Positions 25,910 to 37,251 of a stretch of DNA of 64,000 bases are shown in pieces (the stretch's first letter is position 1; each line of letters begins with the position of its first letter). Origin of the DNA: JBMNKL01 sp050952225 (GTDB lineage Bacteria > Bacillota > Clostridia > Acetivibrionales > DTU013). Both the position numbers and the translations under genes were made by a program. Under the pieces are notes generated by a model that saw nothing but the letters and a program-made list of their open reading frames with translations, did no database searches and had not been told where the DNA came from. The stretch is taken from the NCBI GenBank assembly GCA_050952225.1, contig JBMNKL010000001.1:620001-684000 (forward strand), written 5' to 3'.

Positions 25910-26911
25910 ATGGACAAGAAAGAGGCCAGGAAAATCCTTGGCGTGACAAAAGAAGCCAGCCGGAATGATATCGAAAAAAAGTACGCAATACTTTTGAAAA
26001 AGCACAAGTTGTCCAGTATTGGTTCCGGCTCTCGTGATGATCCTGAAGATACGGAAGACCCTGTTTGTGCGATGGGAAACGCTTCAGCGGGCGACGGTCC
26101 GGCAGAACAGGACATGGAAGTTGCGCATGACCAGGAGACGAAGACAGAGGAATACGACTTCGAAAAAATAACAGAGGCTTACAATGTCCTGATGGGCTTC
26201 GATGTCAAAATAAAGGAAGAGCCGCCCAGCAGGATTGCCCCGCTTTTAGACAAGATCGGCATTGATGAGAAAAAAGCCAGGAACTTTTTGTACTATCATA
26301 AGTACCACATCATTATTGCAATTGTCTTGGTTATAGCTGTCGTGTTTTTTGTCAGGGGATGCGTCAACAGGGTGGAGCCGGATTTTAACATAGTATTTAT
26401 GGGAAGGCTTGGCTATATTGATGCATCTGAAAAGCTGACAGAGATTATAAAGGAGAATATTCCCGATATAACAGAACCCGGTATTGACGGAGCTTTTCTG
26501 CTTGATGACGATGAGTTGAGCGAACAGCAGTACGCTATGCAGATTAAGGCAACTGCTCTTATTGCGGCAGGCGAAATTGATGTGTTCATATTGGACAGGG
26601 CGAGCTATGAAAGGTTTGCCAAGCTGGGTGTTTTTATGAGCCTTGACGAAATAGCCCCCAGGCTGGGTATCGATATGGAAAAGCACAAGGAATACATTTT
26701 GAGAGTTGAAAGAGAGGAATACGACAGCGGGGATGACCGGACGGAATCAGTGGCGGAAGAAAGCCCAGAGCACCTTTATGGCATTGATGTCAGGGATAGC
26801 AAAGTCTTGAACGAAGCGGGCATAATCGGAGACGAAATGATTGCGGCCATTTTTACCGGTTGCAAACAAGCGGATAAGGCCGAGCGATTCCTTGAATTTC
26901 TTATGGAATAA
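25910..26911 (+). CDS. J-domain-like membrane protein with an extracytoplasmic domain
   Basis: 333 aa. The N-terminus resembles the first two helices of a DnaJ domain (EARKILGVTKEASRNDIEKKY), and EKITEAYNVLMG resembles its last helix. The two are split by an acidic insert, and no HPD tripeptide is visible, so Hsp70 stimulation is doubtful. A single transmembrane segment (IIIAIVLVIAVVFFV, about 129-145) is followed by a roughly 185-residue outer domain with an alpha/beta pattern like the periplasmic-binding fold (DFNIVFMGRLGY, EIDVFILD, FMSLDEIA). I do not know its function. It precedes the sigma-factor module by 20 bp and may be cotranscribed with it. Confidence 0.7.
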   Translation: MDKKEARKILGVTKEASRNDIEKKYAILLKKHKLSSIGSGSRDDPEDTEDPVCAMGNASAGDGPAEQDMEVAHDQETKTEEYDFEKITEAYNVLMGFDVKIKEEPPSRIAPLLDKIGIDEKKARNFLYYHKYHIIIAIVLVIAVVFFVRGCVNRVEPDFNIVFMGRLGYIDASEKLTEIIKENIPDITEPGIDGAFLLDDDELSEQQYAMQIKATALIAAGEIDVFILDRASYERFAKLGVFMSLDEIAPRLGIDMEKHKEYILRVEREEYDSGDDRTESVAEESPEHLYGIDVRDSKVLNEAGIIGDEMIAAIFTGCKQADKAERFLEFLME

Positions 26912-26931
26912 AAAATAAAGGAGGAAACATT

Positions 26932-27243
26932 ATGTCAGGTGATTTAACCCTTGATGAAGTTTACTCGGAAGACTTTACAAAAGTCTCTGTTCGCGGTGAA
27001 ATCGACATATATAACGCATGCAACTTCAAAGAAAAGCTGTATGATATAGTGGATAAAAGCAAAAAGGATATCATAGTCGATCTCGGCAATCTAAGTTACA
27101 TTGACAGCACAGGACTCGGCATATTTGTTGGCGCATTGAAAAAAGCGAAACTAAGCGGCAAGAATATCCGTGTTGAAAACACAAAGGATAATATAAAAAA
27201 ATTATTTACTATCACCGGGCTGGACAAGCTTTTCATGATATAA
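26932..27243 (+). CDS. STAS-domain anti-sigma factor antagonist
   Basis: 103 aa with AAGGAGG before the ATG. It has the RsbV/SpoIIAA pattern with the phosphorylatable serine in YIDSTGLGIFV near residue 61. In this partner-switch system the unphosphorylated antagonist binds the kinase and frees the sigma factor. The kinase and the sigma factor are the next two genes. The sequence fits RsbV better than SpoIIAA because no spoIIAB-sigF-type pair with a sporulation signature follows, but this is not decisive. Confidence 0.88.
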   Translation: MSGDLTLDEVYSEDFTKVSVRGEIDIYNACNFKEKLYDIVDKSKKDIIVDLGNLSYIDSTGLGIFVGALKKAKLSGKNIRVENTKDNIKKLFTITGLDKLFMI

Positions 27244-27300
27244 TGCCCGGAAGAGGAAGATCGGAAACTATTCATGATATTTTAAAAAGGAGCGGTTTAG

Positions 27301-27702
27301 ATGGAATCGCAGGATAAAATTTGCCTGGCTTTGCCGTGCAAACCGGAGTATGTAAGTGCTGCAAGGCTTACAGTATCAGGCATTGCCAGCAGGATAGGCT
27401 TTGACATTGATACCGTCGAAGATATAAAAGTAGCCGTATCGGAGGTATGCAACAGGATTATCTGCGTAGCCGGATCGCCTGACAAGCGTTATGAAATTAT
27501 TTTCTACGTTTTCCCGGATAAACTAAGAATAACATTTACATCTGATATTGAAAACATTGGGTGCATATTTGAGGATGATGAAACAGGGCTGGGCATCTCA
27601 ATAATCAATGCTTTTATGGATGAAGTCGAATTTTGCCCTGAAAACAAAGATTATATATTATCAATGACAAAAATTTATGAGGTGGTTTCCTGCGATGGCT
27701 GA
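27301..27702 (+). CDS. RsbW-like anti-sigma factor / serine kinase
   Basis: 133 aa GHKL ATPase. VEDIKVAVSEVCNR near 40 is the N-box helix, and DDETGLGISIINAFMDEV near 97 is the G-box region. Such proteins bind and inhibit a sigma factor and phosphorylate the STAS antagonist. The stop codon overlaps the start of the sigma gene by 8 bp, so translation is probably coupled. The N-box has CNR rather than the usual ANA, a mild divergence. Confidence 0.85.
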   Translation: MESQDKICLALPCKPEYVSAARLTVSGIASRIGFDIDTVEDIKVAVSEVCNRIICVAGSPDKRYEIIFYVFPDKLRITFTSDIENIGCIFEDDETGLGISIINAFMDEVEFCPENKDYILSMTKIYEVVSCDG

Positions 27703-28456
27703 TTACTCGAAATCAACGTCGCGAAACGAACCGGCCGATATGGATGCCCTTTTCGAAAAATATGCCAGGGAACGGGACGTTGAAGTCAGAAATGAGATAG
27801 TTAAAAAGCATATGTATCTGGCAGAAATCATATCCCGGAAATTTTTAAACCGGGGCGTGGACTATGACGATATCTACCAGGTAGCCTGTGTCGCTTTGAT
27901 TAAGGCGGTAGAGCGCTTCGATCCCGGTAAGGGCTTCAAATTTGCCAGCTTTGCGACACCTACGATAGTCGGAGAAATTAAAAGGTATTTCCGTGATAAA
28001 AGTTCTACTATCAGGATGCCGAGGCGTATTTACGAAACATATCAGAAAGTGAATCAGGCGAAGGATCATCTCCTGCAAAAACTCGGCAGAACTCCCCGTG
28101 CTGACGAAATTGCCGATTACCTGAATATCGGGACTGAAACCGTACTCGAAATTATTGAGTCGTGGAATGCGTTCAATATACAGTCCTTCGACCGGAACGC
28201 TTATGAAGAAGACGACATGGAGCTTTATGAAACAATTGGTGACGTGGATTCCACTTATGAAAGAATAGAAAACAAGGATTTCCTTGAGAAGAGTCTCGAC
28301 AAATTCAATACTGCCGAAAAGGAATTCATCGACCTGCGTTATTTCAAAAGAAAAACCCAAAAGGAAATTGCAGACAGGATGGGCGTTTCGCAAATGTACG
28401 TTTCGAGGCTGGAACGCAAAATCCTCCAGCGCTTCAGGAGCATGTTGCACTCATAG
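27695..28456 (+). CDS. SigB/SigF-type RNA polymerase sigma factor
   Basis: 253 aa, ATG at 27695 with GAGGTGG upstream. Region 2 contains DDIYQVACVALIKAVERFDP and FASFATPTIVGEIKRYFRD. Region 3 has GRTPRADEIADYL, and region 4 is a helix-turn-helix (TQKEIADRMGVSQMYVSRLERKIL). Group 3 sigma factors of this type run general stress or sporulation programmes. The antagonist-kinase-sigma order is that of rsbV-rsbW-sigB. The promoters it recognises cannot be read from the protein. Confidence 0.9.
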   Translation: MADYSKSTSRNEPADMDALFEKYARERDVEVRNEIVKKHMYLAEIISRKFLNRGVDYDDIYQVACVALIKAVERFDPGKGFKFASFATPTIVGEIKRYFRDKSSTIRMPRRIYETYQKVNQAKDHLLQKLGRTPRADEIADYLNIGTETVLEIIESWNAFNIQSFDRNAYEEDDMELYETIGDVDSTYERIENKDFLEKSLDKFNTAEKEFIDLRYFKRKTQKEIADRMGVSQMYVSRLERKILQRFRSMLHS

Positions 28457-28606
28457 TGATAAACAGGTTGAATCAGTTTTGGTTTAAGAAGCATATACGG
28501 TGGTAATAAATAAATGTGCAAATAAACGTGCACACAATTTACCGAAAAATTTACTGCTGTAAAGACATATTACTGCAGACTTCGGAACGCAGAGGTGTAT
28601 TATATA

Positions 28607-29053
28607 TTGAAATGCCTTAATATTTATACCAATGTGATACCAAGCAATATAAAGAATATAAGGCCAGTAATTGGAGACTTGGTTTGCAAATTAAGAGATT
28701 GCTGCGGCGACCTGGAAGATTCCATATTGTTCGAACTAAGGGTTGTGCTCAGTGAAATGCTTGTTAATGCAATAAGGCATGGGAACAGGGAAGATGAAAA
28801 CAAGACCGTAAAAATAAGAGCAGGTATTGTGGATGACGGAAATCTATTCATTATAGTAGAAGACGAAGGAAGCGGCTATGACTTTAAAAACATATGGAAA
28901 AGACACAAGTCTTGCAATGAAACGGTCAGCCCGCTTGAGATAGAAAGCTGCGGGAGAGGCATAATGATTGTAAGAGGTTTATGCGACAAAGTAAAGGTAA
29001 ACGCAAAAGGCAATAAAATCGTCGTCCTGAAGAATATAAGCAAAACACATTGA
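28607..29053 (+). CDS. Second GHKL-type anti-sigma kinase-like protein
   Basis: 148 aa from a TTG nine bases after AGAGGTG. It has the RsbW-type ATPase pattern with a good N-box (LRVVLSEMLVNAIRHGNRE) and G-boxes (VEDEGSGYDF, CGRGIMIVRGLCD). It lies 150 bp after the sigma gene with its own AT-rich leader. A second kinase beside a complete partner-switch trio suggests an extra input or a separate target. No second STAS gene is visible in the window. Confidence 0.8.
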   Translation: MKCLNIYTNVIPSNIKNIRPVIGDLVCKLRDCCGDLEDSILFELRVVLSEMLVNAIRHGNREDENKTVKIRAGIVDDGNLFIIVEDEGSGYDFKNIWKRHKSCNETVSPLEIESCGRGIMIVRGLCDKVKVNAKGNKIVVLKNISKTH

Positions 29054-29076
29054 AGTTTAATCGGATGAGATGGTTT

Positions 29077-29262
29077 TCTTAATTCAATAACGATGCAGAA
29101 AACCTAAGAGCCTGTAAATTCAGTCCTTATGCAAAATCAAACGTGACTCGCCACTGGAACCGGGGTGCTCGAACAGCTCGTGATCTTGCCTGCTACATGC
29201 TCGGATTAACAGGATCGACAGGCCTGATACACAATGTTCTTGAATAAAGAAAGCCGCCCCAT
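29077..29262 (+). repeat. Palindromic interspersed element, copy A
   Basis: Arms ATTCAATAACGATGCAG...AAGAGCCTGTAAATT and AATTAACAGG...CAATGTTCTTGAATAAAG are imperfect inverted repeats around a unique core that contains CAAACGTGACTCGCC and GGAACCGGGGTGCTCGAACAG. The same core occurs on the other strand at 35563-35860. No coding frame is seen. The rest of 29054-29469 shows no gene. Confidence 0.75.
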
Positions 29263-29469
29263 CCGCCGATATTTAAACTTTCCGAACCGTGGCCGAGGGA
29301 AACTGAATATACGCTAATATGGCCGAGGATAAAAAAGAGAATCGGGAATAAATCATACCTACAACGGAAAAAGATAAGCGGAGAGGGTTGAAGGAAGCCG
29401 ACCGCGGTGATATATTGTATAGGCTGCTTGCGCAAGTTTTGCAAAAGGAAAAACTATAGCAAACGATAG

Positions 29470-29498
29470 TTGACAAAATAAAGCTTGCGTGTTACTAT
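29470..29498 (+). promoter_or_regulatory. rRNA operon promoter
   Basis: TTGACA and TACTAT are spaced by 17 bp, about 155 bases before 16S. The leader contains CCTTGAAAAGTGAACAGCGAG, similar in kind to the sequence before 23S, which suggests processing or antitermination signals. Confidence 0.75.
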
Positions 29499-29651
29499 AT
29501 TAAAGCCGCTCATAAAGAGCGGTTTAGTGGACCTTGAAAAGTGAACAGCGAGACAACATACCGTATACATATAACGGGTATGCAAAGGGACTCGTCAAGA
29601 GTAAGAGGATAACGAATGCAAGGAGCCCAGACAGGCTCTTTTGGGAAGATT

Positions 29652-31206
<1,555 letters not shown>

Positions 31207-31501
31207 ATGGAGCGGGTAAGCTGCTTCCATAATCCAGGTCGATATGGTCCGGAGGTATATGGGGAGGGTTAAGGACCCGACCGATGACCGGACGGATCAT
31301 CAACGGATTATAACGGAGTCTCTTTGCGAAGCAATGTTGTCTGGGCTGTTTACTTTTGAAGGTCCATGACCGTGAGTCGCGCACGCGGAGTACGCGGAGA
31401 CCGGGAGTCAGAAGACAGAGGCCGGAAGTCGTCGGAAGCGGATAACTGAAGACGAGACCGGAATCCGGAATGGATCATTGAAACAAGAGTACACTGGTTA
31501 T

Positions 31502-31578
<77 letters not shown>

Positions 31579-31662
31579 GGGCTTCATTCTCAGGCGTAAG
31601 CCGAGGGAAAGCCGCAACAGGTAGGAATATTGAAGCAAGAAAAGCCTTGTAAAGACAGGCGA

Positions 31663-31692
31663 TTGCACCTTGAAAACTATATAATGTAAAGC
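31663..31692 (+). other. 5' arm of a 30-bp rRNA processing stem
   Basis: TTGCACCTTGAAAACTATAT and the next ten bases pair with 35300-35329 (28 of 30 positions Watson-Crick, one more G-U). The two arms enclose the entire 23S gene, as expected for an RNase III-type processing stalk. Confidence 0.7.
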
Positions 31693-32085
31693 GAAGATGA
31701 GAAGACAAATAAGGGTAACTACATCAGGAACAGGAACATGTTTCTGAGGGAGTGAACTTAGGATTCACGGCACTGCGGGAGCGTGTTGTGGAGTAGAGAT
31801 CTCAAAGACGTGCAAAGACGACCACTTTATGAGGGAACCAAGCTGAAAAGCAGGTCAAGCTACTAAGAGCGTAGGGTGGATGCCTTGGCACCAGGAGCCG
31901 ACGAAGGACGTGATAAGCTGCGAAAAGCCACGGTGAGGCGCAAATAGCCATCGACCCGTGGATATCCGAATGGGGGAACCCGCTTGAGGTAACTGCTCAA
32001 GCACCGTTGCATGAACACATAGTGCAGCGGGGGGATACGCGGGGAACTGAAACATCTAAGTACCCGCAGGAAAAGAAATCAACCG

Positions 32086-32123
<38 letters not shown>

Positions 32124-32366
32124 TAAACCGTGACCATAGGCGGAGCTGATATCTTCTCAGTATGGGGTAAAGGACCGGCGGAACTGACCTGAGCGTATAG
32201 CAGAATGAGGCACTGGAACGTGCAGACCATAGAGGGTAACAGTCCCGTATGCGAAATATGCGAAGACAGGCCGGTATCCGGAGTACCACGAGGCACGAGG
32301 AACCTTGTGGGAAGTAGGGGGGACCACCCTCCAAGGCTAAATACTACCTGGTGACCGATAGTGAAG

Positions 32367-32398
<32 letters not shown>

Positions 32399-33082
32399 GG
32401 GAGGGGAGTGAAAGAGAACCTGAAACCCTATGTTTACAAGCAGTTGGAGAGCGTTAAGGCTCGACAGCGTACTTTTTGTAGAACGGTCCGGCGAGTTATC
32501 GTACGTGGCGAGGTTAAGGGCTGAAGGTCCGGAGCCGAAGGGAAACCGAGTCTTAACAGGGCGGATAAGTCACGTGCGATAGACCCGAAACCGGGTGACC
32601 TACCCATGGCCAGGTTGAAGCGAGAGTAAAATCTCGTGGAGGACCGAACCACATGACCGTTGAAAAGGTCTGGGATGAGCTGTGGGTAGCGGAGAAATTC
32701 CAATCGAACCCGGAGATAGCTGGTTCTCCCCGAAATAGCTTTAGGGCTAGCCTCAGGGGAAGTCTTACGGAGGTAAAGCACTGAATGGGCTAGGGGCCTT
32801 ACCGGGTTACCGAACCCTATCAAACTAAGAATGCCGTAAAGATGATGCCTGGGAGTCAGACTGCGGGAGATAAGTTTCGCAGTCGAGAGGGAAAGAGCCC
32901 AGATTGCCGACTAAGGTCCCGAAATCACGGTTAAGTGGGAAAGGATGTGGGTTTGCTAAGACAGCTAGGATGTTGGCTTAGAAGCAGCCACTCATTGAAA
33001 GAGTGCGTAACAGCTCACTAGTCGAGTGAGCCTGCGCCGAAAATTACCGGGGCTAAAACCGTGTACCGAAGTTGCAGATTCT

Positions 33083-33515
33083 AGAAGTCGGAAGTGAGAG
33101 GTTAGAGGTAAGAACGAAGGAAGTGGTATGATGATAAAGACATATAAAGATTTAGAAGCATATAAAGAATCATATCAATTATTCCTTCAAGTACACAAGA
33201 TGGCAATAAGATATCCAGACTATGAAAGGTATGAGATGGGTGCTCAGATAAGAAGAGCGGCAATGTCTATACCAATGAACATAGCTGAAGGATATGGCAA
33301 AAAGTCATCGGAATTAGAATTCAAGCGGTTTCTGACGATGTCACTCGGATCTTGTAATGAAGTTCAAGTACTGCCGGAGATGAGCAAAGACTTGGAATAT
33401 ATCACAAAACAAGAGTATGAGGAGACAACAAGGAAGTATGAGATATTAGGGAAAAGGCTAAATACTCTCATAAGCAAATGGAAATCTAACATCTAACATC
33501 TGGCTTCCGACTTCT
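33083..33515 (+). other. 23S intervening sequence at helix 45
   Basis: A 12-base arm, AGAAGTCGGAAG (33083-33094), is exactly complementary to CTTCCGACTTCT (33504-33515). The stem continues imperfectly inward. The insert replaces the tip of helix 45, between CCGAAGTTGCAGATT and GTGGTAGGGGAGC, one of the two classic sites of intervening sequences in bacterial 23S. RNase III is known to excise such inserts without religation. Confidence 0.9.
33128..33496 (+). CDS. Four-helix-bundle protein encoded in the 23S intervening sequence
   Basis: 122 aa, ATG preceded by GAAGG. The family signature is clear: YKDLEAYKESYQL at the start, QIRRAAMSIPMNIAEGYG near residue 40-57 and EFKRFLTMSLGSCNEVQ near 63-79. 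These S23/bAvd-like proteins form pentameric helical bundles. Their link to 23S intervening sequences is established, but the function is unknown. The stop codon lies inside the 3' arm of the insert stem. The AT-rich codon usage differs from the neighbouring ribosomal genes, which fits a mobile origin. Confidence 0.92.
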   Translation: MMIKTYKDLEAYKESYQLFLQVHKMAIRYPDYERYEMGAQIRRAAMSIPMNIAEGYGKKSSELEFKRFLTMSLGSCNEVQVLPEMSKDLEYITKQEYEETTRKYEILGKRLNTLISKWKSNI

Positions 33516-34197
33516 GAGTGGTAGGGGAGCTTGCTGCGATAGGCAGAAGGTCGACCGGAAGGACGGCTGGACGAGGCAGCAGTGAGAATGCCGGAATGAG
33601 TAGCGAGAGTAAAGTGAGAATCTTTACCGTCGAAAACCTGAGGTTTCCTGGGGAAGGTTCGTCCGCCCAGGGTAAGTCGGGTCCTAAGGCGAGGCCGAGA
33701 GGCGTAGTCGATGGACGACAGGTTGAAATTCCTGTACTGCCGATACTCGCATGAGAGAGGTGGGGACGCAGGGGGATAGGTTAAGCGAGCAGCTGGAAGG
33801 GCTCGTCCAAGGGAGATAGATAGTCTGGCAGGGAAATCCGCCGGACGTTTCGAAGGCCTGATGGGGAGGGAAAATAGAGTACCGAAGTAACCGACTCCGC
33901 ACTGACGAGAAAAGCCACTATCGAGAGTATAGGCACCCGTACCGCAAACCGACACAGGTAGGCGAGGAGAGAATCCTAAGACGAGCGGGAGAAGCGTTGT
34001 TAAGGAACTCGGCAAATTAACCCCGTAAGTTCGCGAGAAGGGGCGCCACAGAGATGTGGCCGCAGTGAATTGGCCCGAGCAACTGTTTATCAAAAACACA
34101 GGTCTCTGCTAAATCGAAAGATGAAGTATAGGGGCTGACGCCTGCCCGGTGCTGGAAGGTTAAGGGGAATTGTTAGTCGAGAGGCGAAGCAATGAAC

Positions 34198-34258
<61 letters not shown>

Positions 34259-34542
34259 AGGTAAGTTCTGACCCGCACGAATGGCGTAATGACTTGGGCA
34301 CTGTCTCGACAACGCACCCGGTGAAATTGTAGTACTTGTGAAGATGCAAGTTACCCGCGACAAGACGGAAAGACCCCATGGAGCTTTACTGTAGCCTGAT
34401 ACTGGGTTTCGGTATTCTTTGTACAGGATAGGTGGGAGACTGAGAGGCGTAGGCGCTAGTTTACGCGGAGTCGACGTTGGGATACCACTCTAAGAGTGCT
34501 GGGGCTCTAACCAGAGGCCGTGGACCGGTTTTGGGACACTGT

Positions 34543-34575
<33 letters not shown>

Positions 34576-34673
34576 CAAAAGGTAACGGAGGCGTCCAAAG
34601 GTTACCTCAGCGCGGATGGAAATCGCGCATTGAGTGCAAAGGCATAAGGTAGCCTGACTGTGAGAGGTACATC

Positions 34674-34712
<39 letters not shown>

Positions 34713-34786
34713 ATGAACGTGGGATTGCCATCGCTCAACGGATAAAAGCTACCCTGGGGATAACAGGCTTATCTCCCCCAAGAGTC

Positions 34787-34836
<50 letters not shown>

Positions 34837-34872
34837 AGCCGTAGTAGGTTCCAAGGGTTTGGCTGTTCGCCA

Positions 34873-34928
<56 letters not shown>

Positions 34929-34955
34929 TGTCGCGGGCGCAGGATATTTGAGGGG

Positions 34956-34988
<33 letters not shown>

Positions 34989-35299
34989 CGACCGCTGGTG
35001 TACCAGTTGTCATGCCAATGGCACGGCTGGATAGCTAAGTCGGGCACAGATAAACGCTGAAAGCATCTAAGCGTGAAGCTAACCCCAAGATGAGATATCC
35101 CACCAGCAATGGGTAAGACCCCATGCAGACGACATGGTTGATAGGCCGGAGGTGTAAGTGCAGCAATGTATTGAGCTAACCGGTACTAATAGGTCGAGGG
35201 CTTGACCAAATAAAAAAAATTTGCTAAAGCGTAACGTCGAGAGATTGAGAATAGTCTTCGGTAGATTTGGATCCTGCAGTGGTCTGGGTTTAGGTCACA

Positions 35300-35329
35300 G
35301 CTTTACATTATATAGTTTTGAGGGTGCAA
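35300..35329 (+). other. 3' arm of the 30-bp rRNA processing stem
   Basis: Complementary to 31663-31692 (see that entry). It lies in the 23S-5S spacer, which otherwise contains only a short stem (GGTGCAA with TTGCACC) and no gene. Confidence 0.7.
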
Positions 35330-35378
35330 ATGCCGGTTTGCAAGTCAGAGCTTGCACCGATTTGATAAGGATTAAGAT

Positions 35379-35496
35379 TTCCGGTGGGCATAACGAGAAG
35401 GCAACACCCGTTCCCATCCCGAACACGGCAGTTAAGCTTCTCAGTGCTGACGATACTTGGCTGGAGACGGCCTGGGAAAATAGGTCCCTGCCGGAA
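35379..35496 (+). rRNA. rrf: 5S ribosomal RNA
   Basis: About 118 bases. The ends TTCCGG and CCGGAA pair, and CCCGTTCCCATCCCGAACACGG is the conserved loop region. Placement of the ends depends on the terminal helix. Confidence 0.93.
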
Positions 35497-35507
35497 TAAT
35501 ATCAAGG

Positions 35508-35536
35508 CCCTGTGCTCAAAAGGCACAGGGTTTTGT
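35508..35536 (+). terminator. rRNA operon terminator
   Basis: CCCTGTGC and GCACAGGG pair around a seven-base loop and are followed by TTTTGTGTT, just 12 bases after 5S. Confidence 0.88.
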
Positions 35537-35562
35537 GTTAATGAGCATTTGAATCGGATGAG

Positions 35563-35860
35563 GGTGCAGCTTGTGGGTGTGTAAGGGTATGCATGAGTAT
35601 TGGGTCAGGCTTACTTTATGCAGGAACATTATGCATCAAGCCTATAGAGCCTGTTAATCCGAGCAAATACCAGGCAAAATCACGACCTGTTCGAGCACCC
35701 CGGTTCCATGGGCGAGTCACGTTTGATTTTGCGCATAACGCGGACTATTAAGTACAATGCAGGTCCGCGCCGGCTGAATTTACAGGCTCTTAGGCTTTAT
35801 GCATCGTTTCTGAATAAAGTAAGCCTGGCCTCATACCCATACATACCTACAACCTGCACC
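35563..35860 (-). repeat. Palindromic interspersed element, copy B
   Basis: About 298 bp forming one large imperfect dyad. GGTGCAG...GGGTATG...CAGGCTTACTTTAT...TAGAGCCTGTTAAT on the left mirrors the complement of AATTTACAGGCTCTTAGGC...ATAAAGTAAGCCTG...CATACCC...CTGCACC on the right. The core is the reverse complement of copy A at 29077-29262. Copy B has longer outer arms than copy A. A small perfect hairpin (CTGCACC ACGGAC GGTGCAG) adjoins the right end. No protein is encoded, so it would be a non-autonomous element or a structured RNA. Confidence 0.75.
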
Positions 35861-35865
35861 ACGGA

Positions 35866-35897
35866 CGGTGCAGGCGCGCGATGCTAAGGCATGGACG
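35866..35897 (+). repeat. 32-bp dispersed repeat, copy 2
   Basis: 27 of 32 bases match the complement of 23482-23513. It starts inside the hairpin at the edge of palindromic element B. Nothing else recognisable lies in 35898-35981 apart from a weak hairpin (ACATG TCCG CATGT) before a T-run. Confidence 0.45.
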
Positions 35898-35981
35898 CCG
35901 CTTCATCCGTGCAAGAGGGGCAATATACCTGTTCCCACCCTGTCCTCCCACATGTCCGCATGTTTTTACTTTTTGGCAAAA

Positions 35982-36010
35982 TTGAAAGCGGAAATAATAT
36001 ATGTTATTAT
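35982..36010 (+). promoter_or_regulatory. Predicted promoter of ddh
   Basis: TTGAAA and TATTAT are separated by 17 bp. The leader to the start codon is about 130 bases. It contains a good AAAGGAGG at 36098-36105 with no start codon at a suitable distance, so the annotated start may be preceded by an overlooked short frame or an error. Confidence 0.5.
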
Positions 36011-36146
36011 CAATTGATATCAGGGAATTAAAAATAAACGGTAAAATAGTACCGGTGATATACGGGAGAAAGCGGAACCGGTACCGGTTAAGAAATGAAA
36101 GGAGGACAGCCAGCCGGCGTTTGATAATTGCCCGGATGGTTTTGGT

Positions 36147-37127
36147 ATGGATAAAAAGATAGTTGTCGGCATAGTAGGCTATGGCAATCTCGGCAGGGGT
36201 GTGGAGACTGCCATTAAACAAAACAAGGACTTCGAACTTAAGGCAATCTTTACGAGGCGGAAGCCCGAGGAGCTGGATACATCGGCTAAAGTCGCGCATT
36301 TATCGGATATAGATAAGTATAGAGGTTTAATTGATATAATGATACTTTGCGGCGGCTCAGCGAAGGATTTGCCGGAGCAGGCTCCCCTGATAGCGTCAAT
36401 GTTCAACACGGTGGACAGCTTTGATACGCATGCCCGGATTTCCGAGTATTTTGACATGATGGACGAAGTTTGCTAAAAAAGCCGGTACTATCAGCCTGAT
36501 ATCAGCAGGTTGGGATCCCGGACTGTTTTCATTGTACCGCCTGCTTGGCCAGGCTATTCTTCCAGCCGGGAAAGAATATACTTTTTGGGGCAAAGGGCGT
36601 AAGCCAGGGTCATTCGGACGCGATAAGAAGAGTTCCGGGTGTAAAAAACGGCATTCAGTATACGGTACCTGTCAAGAAGGCTATTAAAATGGTCCGCACG
36701 GAACATTTCCCGGACCTGTCGGTGAGGGAAAAGCATGAAAGAATATGTTATGTCGTGCCTGAACCGGGCGCGGATCGGGAGAAGATAACAGAATAGCATC
36801 AAAAACATGCCTGATTATTTTTCAGAGTATAATACGACAGTTCATTTTATAACGGAAGAAGAGTTGAGAAAAAACCACAGCGCTATGCCCCACGGCGGTT
36901 GTGTCATACGTTCTGGTATAACCGGTGAAAAAACAAGGCAAAGAATGGAGTTTAGCCTGGCACTTGAAAGCAATCCGGAATTTACAGCCAGCGTTTTGGC
37001 AGCCTGCGCCAGGGCGGTATATAAGCTGGCAGCCCAAGGCCGTACGGGAGCCATGACCGTACTGGACATACCCTTGGGTTACTTATCGCCGAAAACCGGT
37101 GATCAGTTAAGGAAGGAGCTGCTTTAG
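36147..37127 (+). CDS. ddh: meso-Diaminopimelate D-dehydrogenase, three apparent frameshifts
   Basis: The Rossmann start IVVGIVGYGNLGRG and the downstream pieces SAGWDPGLFSLYRLLG, KGVSQGHSDAIRRVPGVKNG and HGGCVIRSG are those of Ddh, which reductively aminates tetrahydrodipicolinate to meso-diaminopimelate in one step for lysine and peptidoglycan. The frame breaks three times, each with one extra base: GTTT at 36468, AAAG at 36592 and GAAT at 36791. Removing them gives a continuous protein of about 325 aa, the normal length. I favour sequence error over a pseudogene because all parts and the ends are conserved. Confidence 0.85.
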
Positions 37128-37251
37128 CGTGTCACCGCGCTGCGGGCTGAACTGTTGGTATCCTGACGGACTGTGTCAAGGAAATTATTGATAGCAATAC
37201 ATAGCAATAAATGTTATAATAGATAAAAATAAATTCACCCGGGGTGACTAT

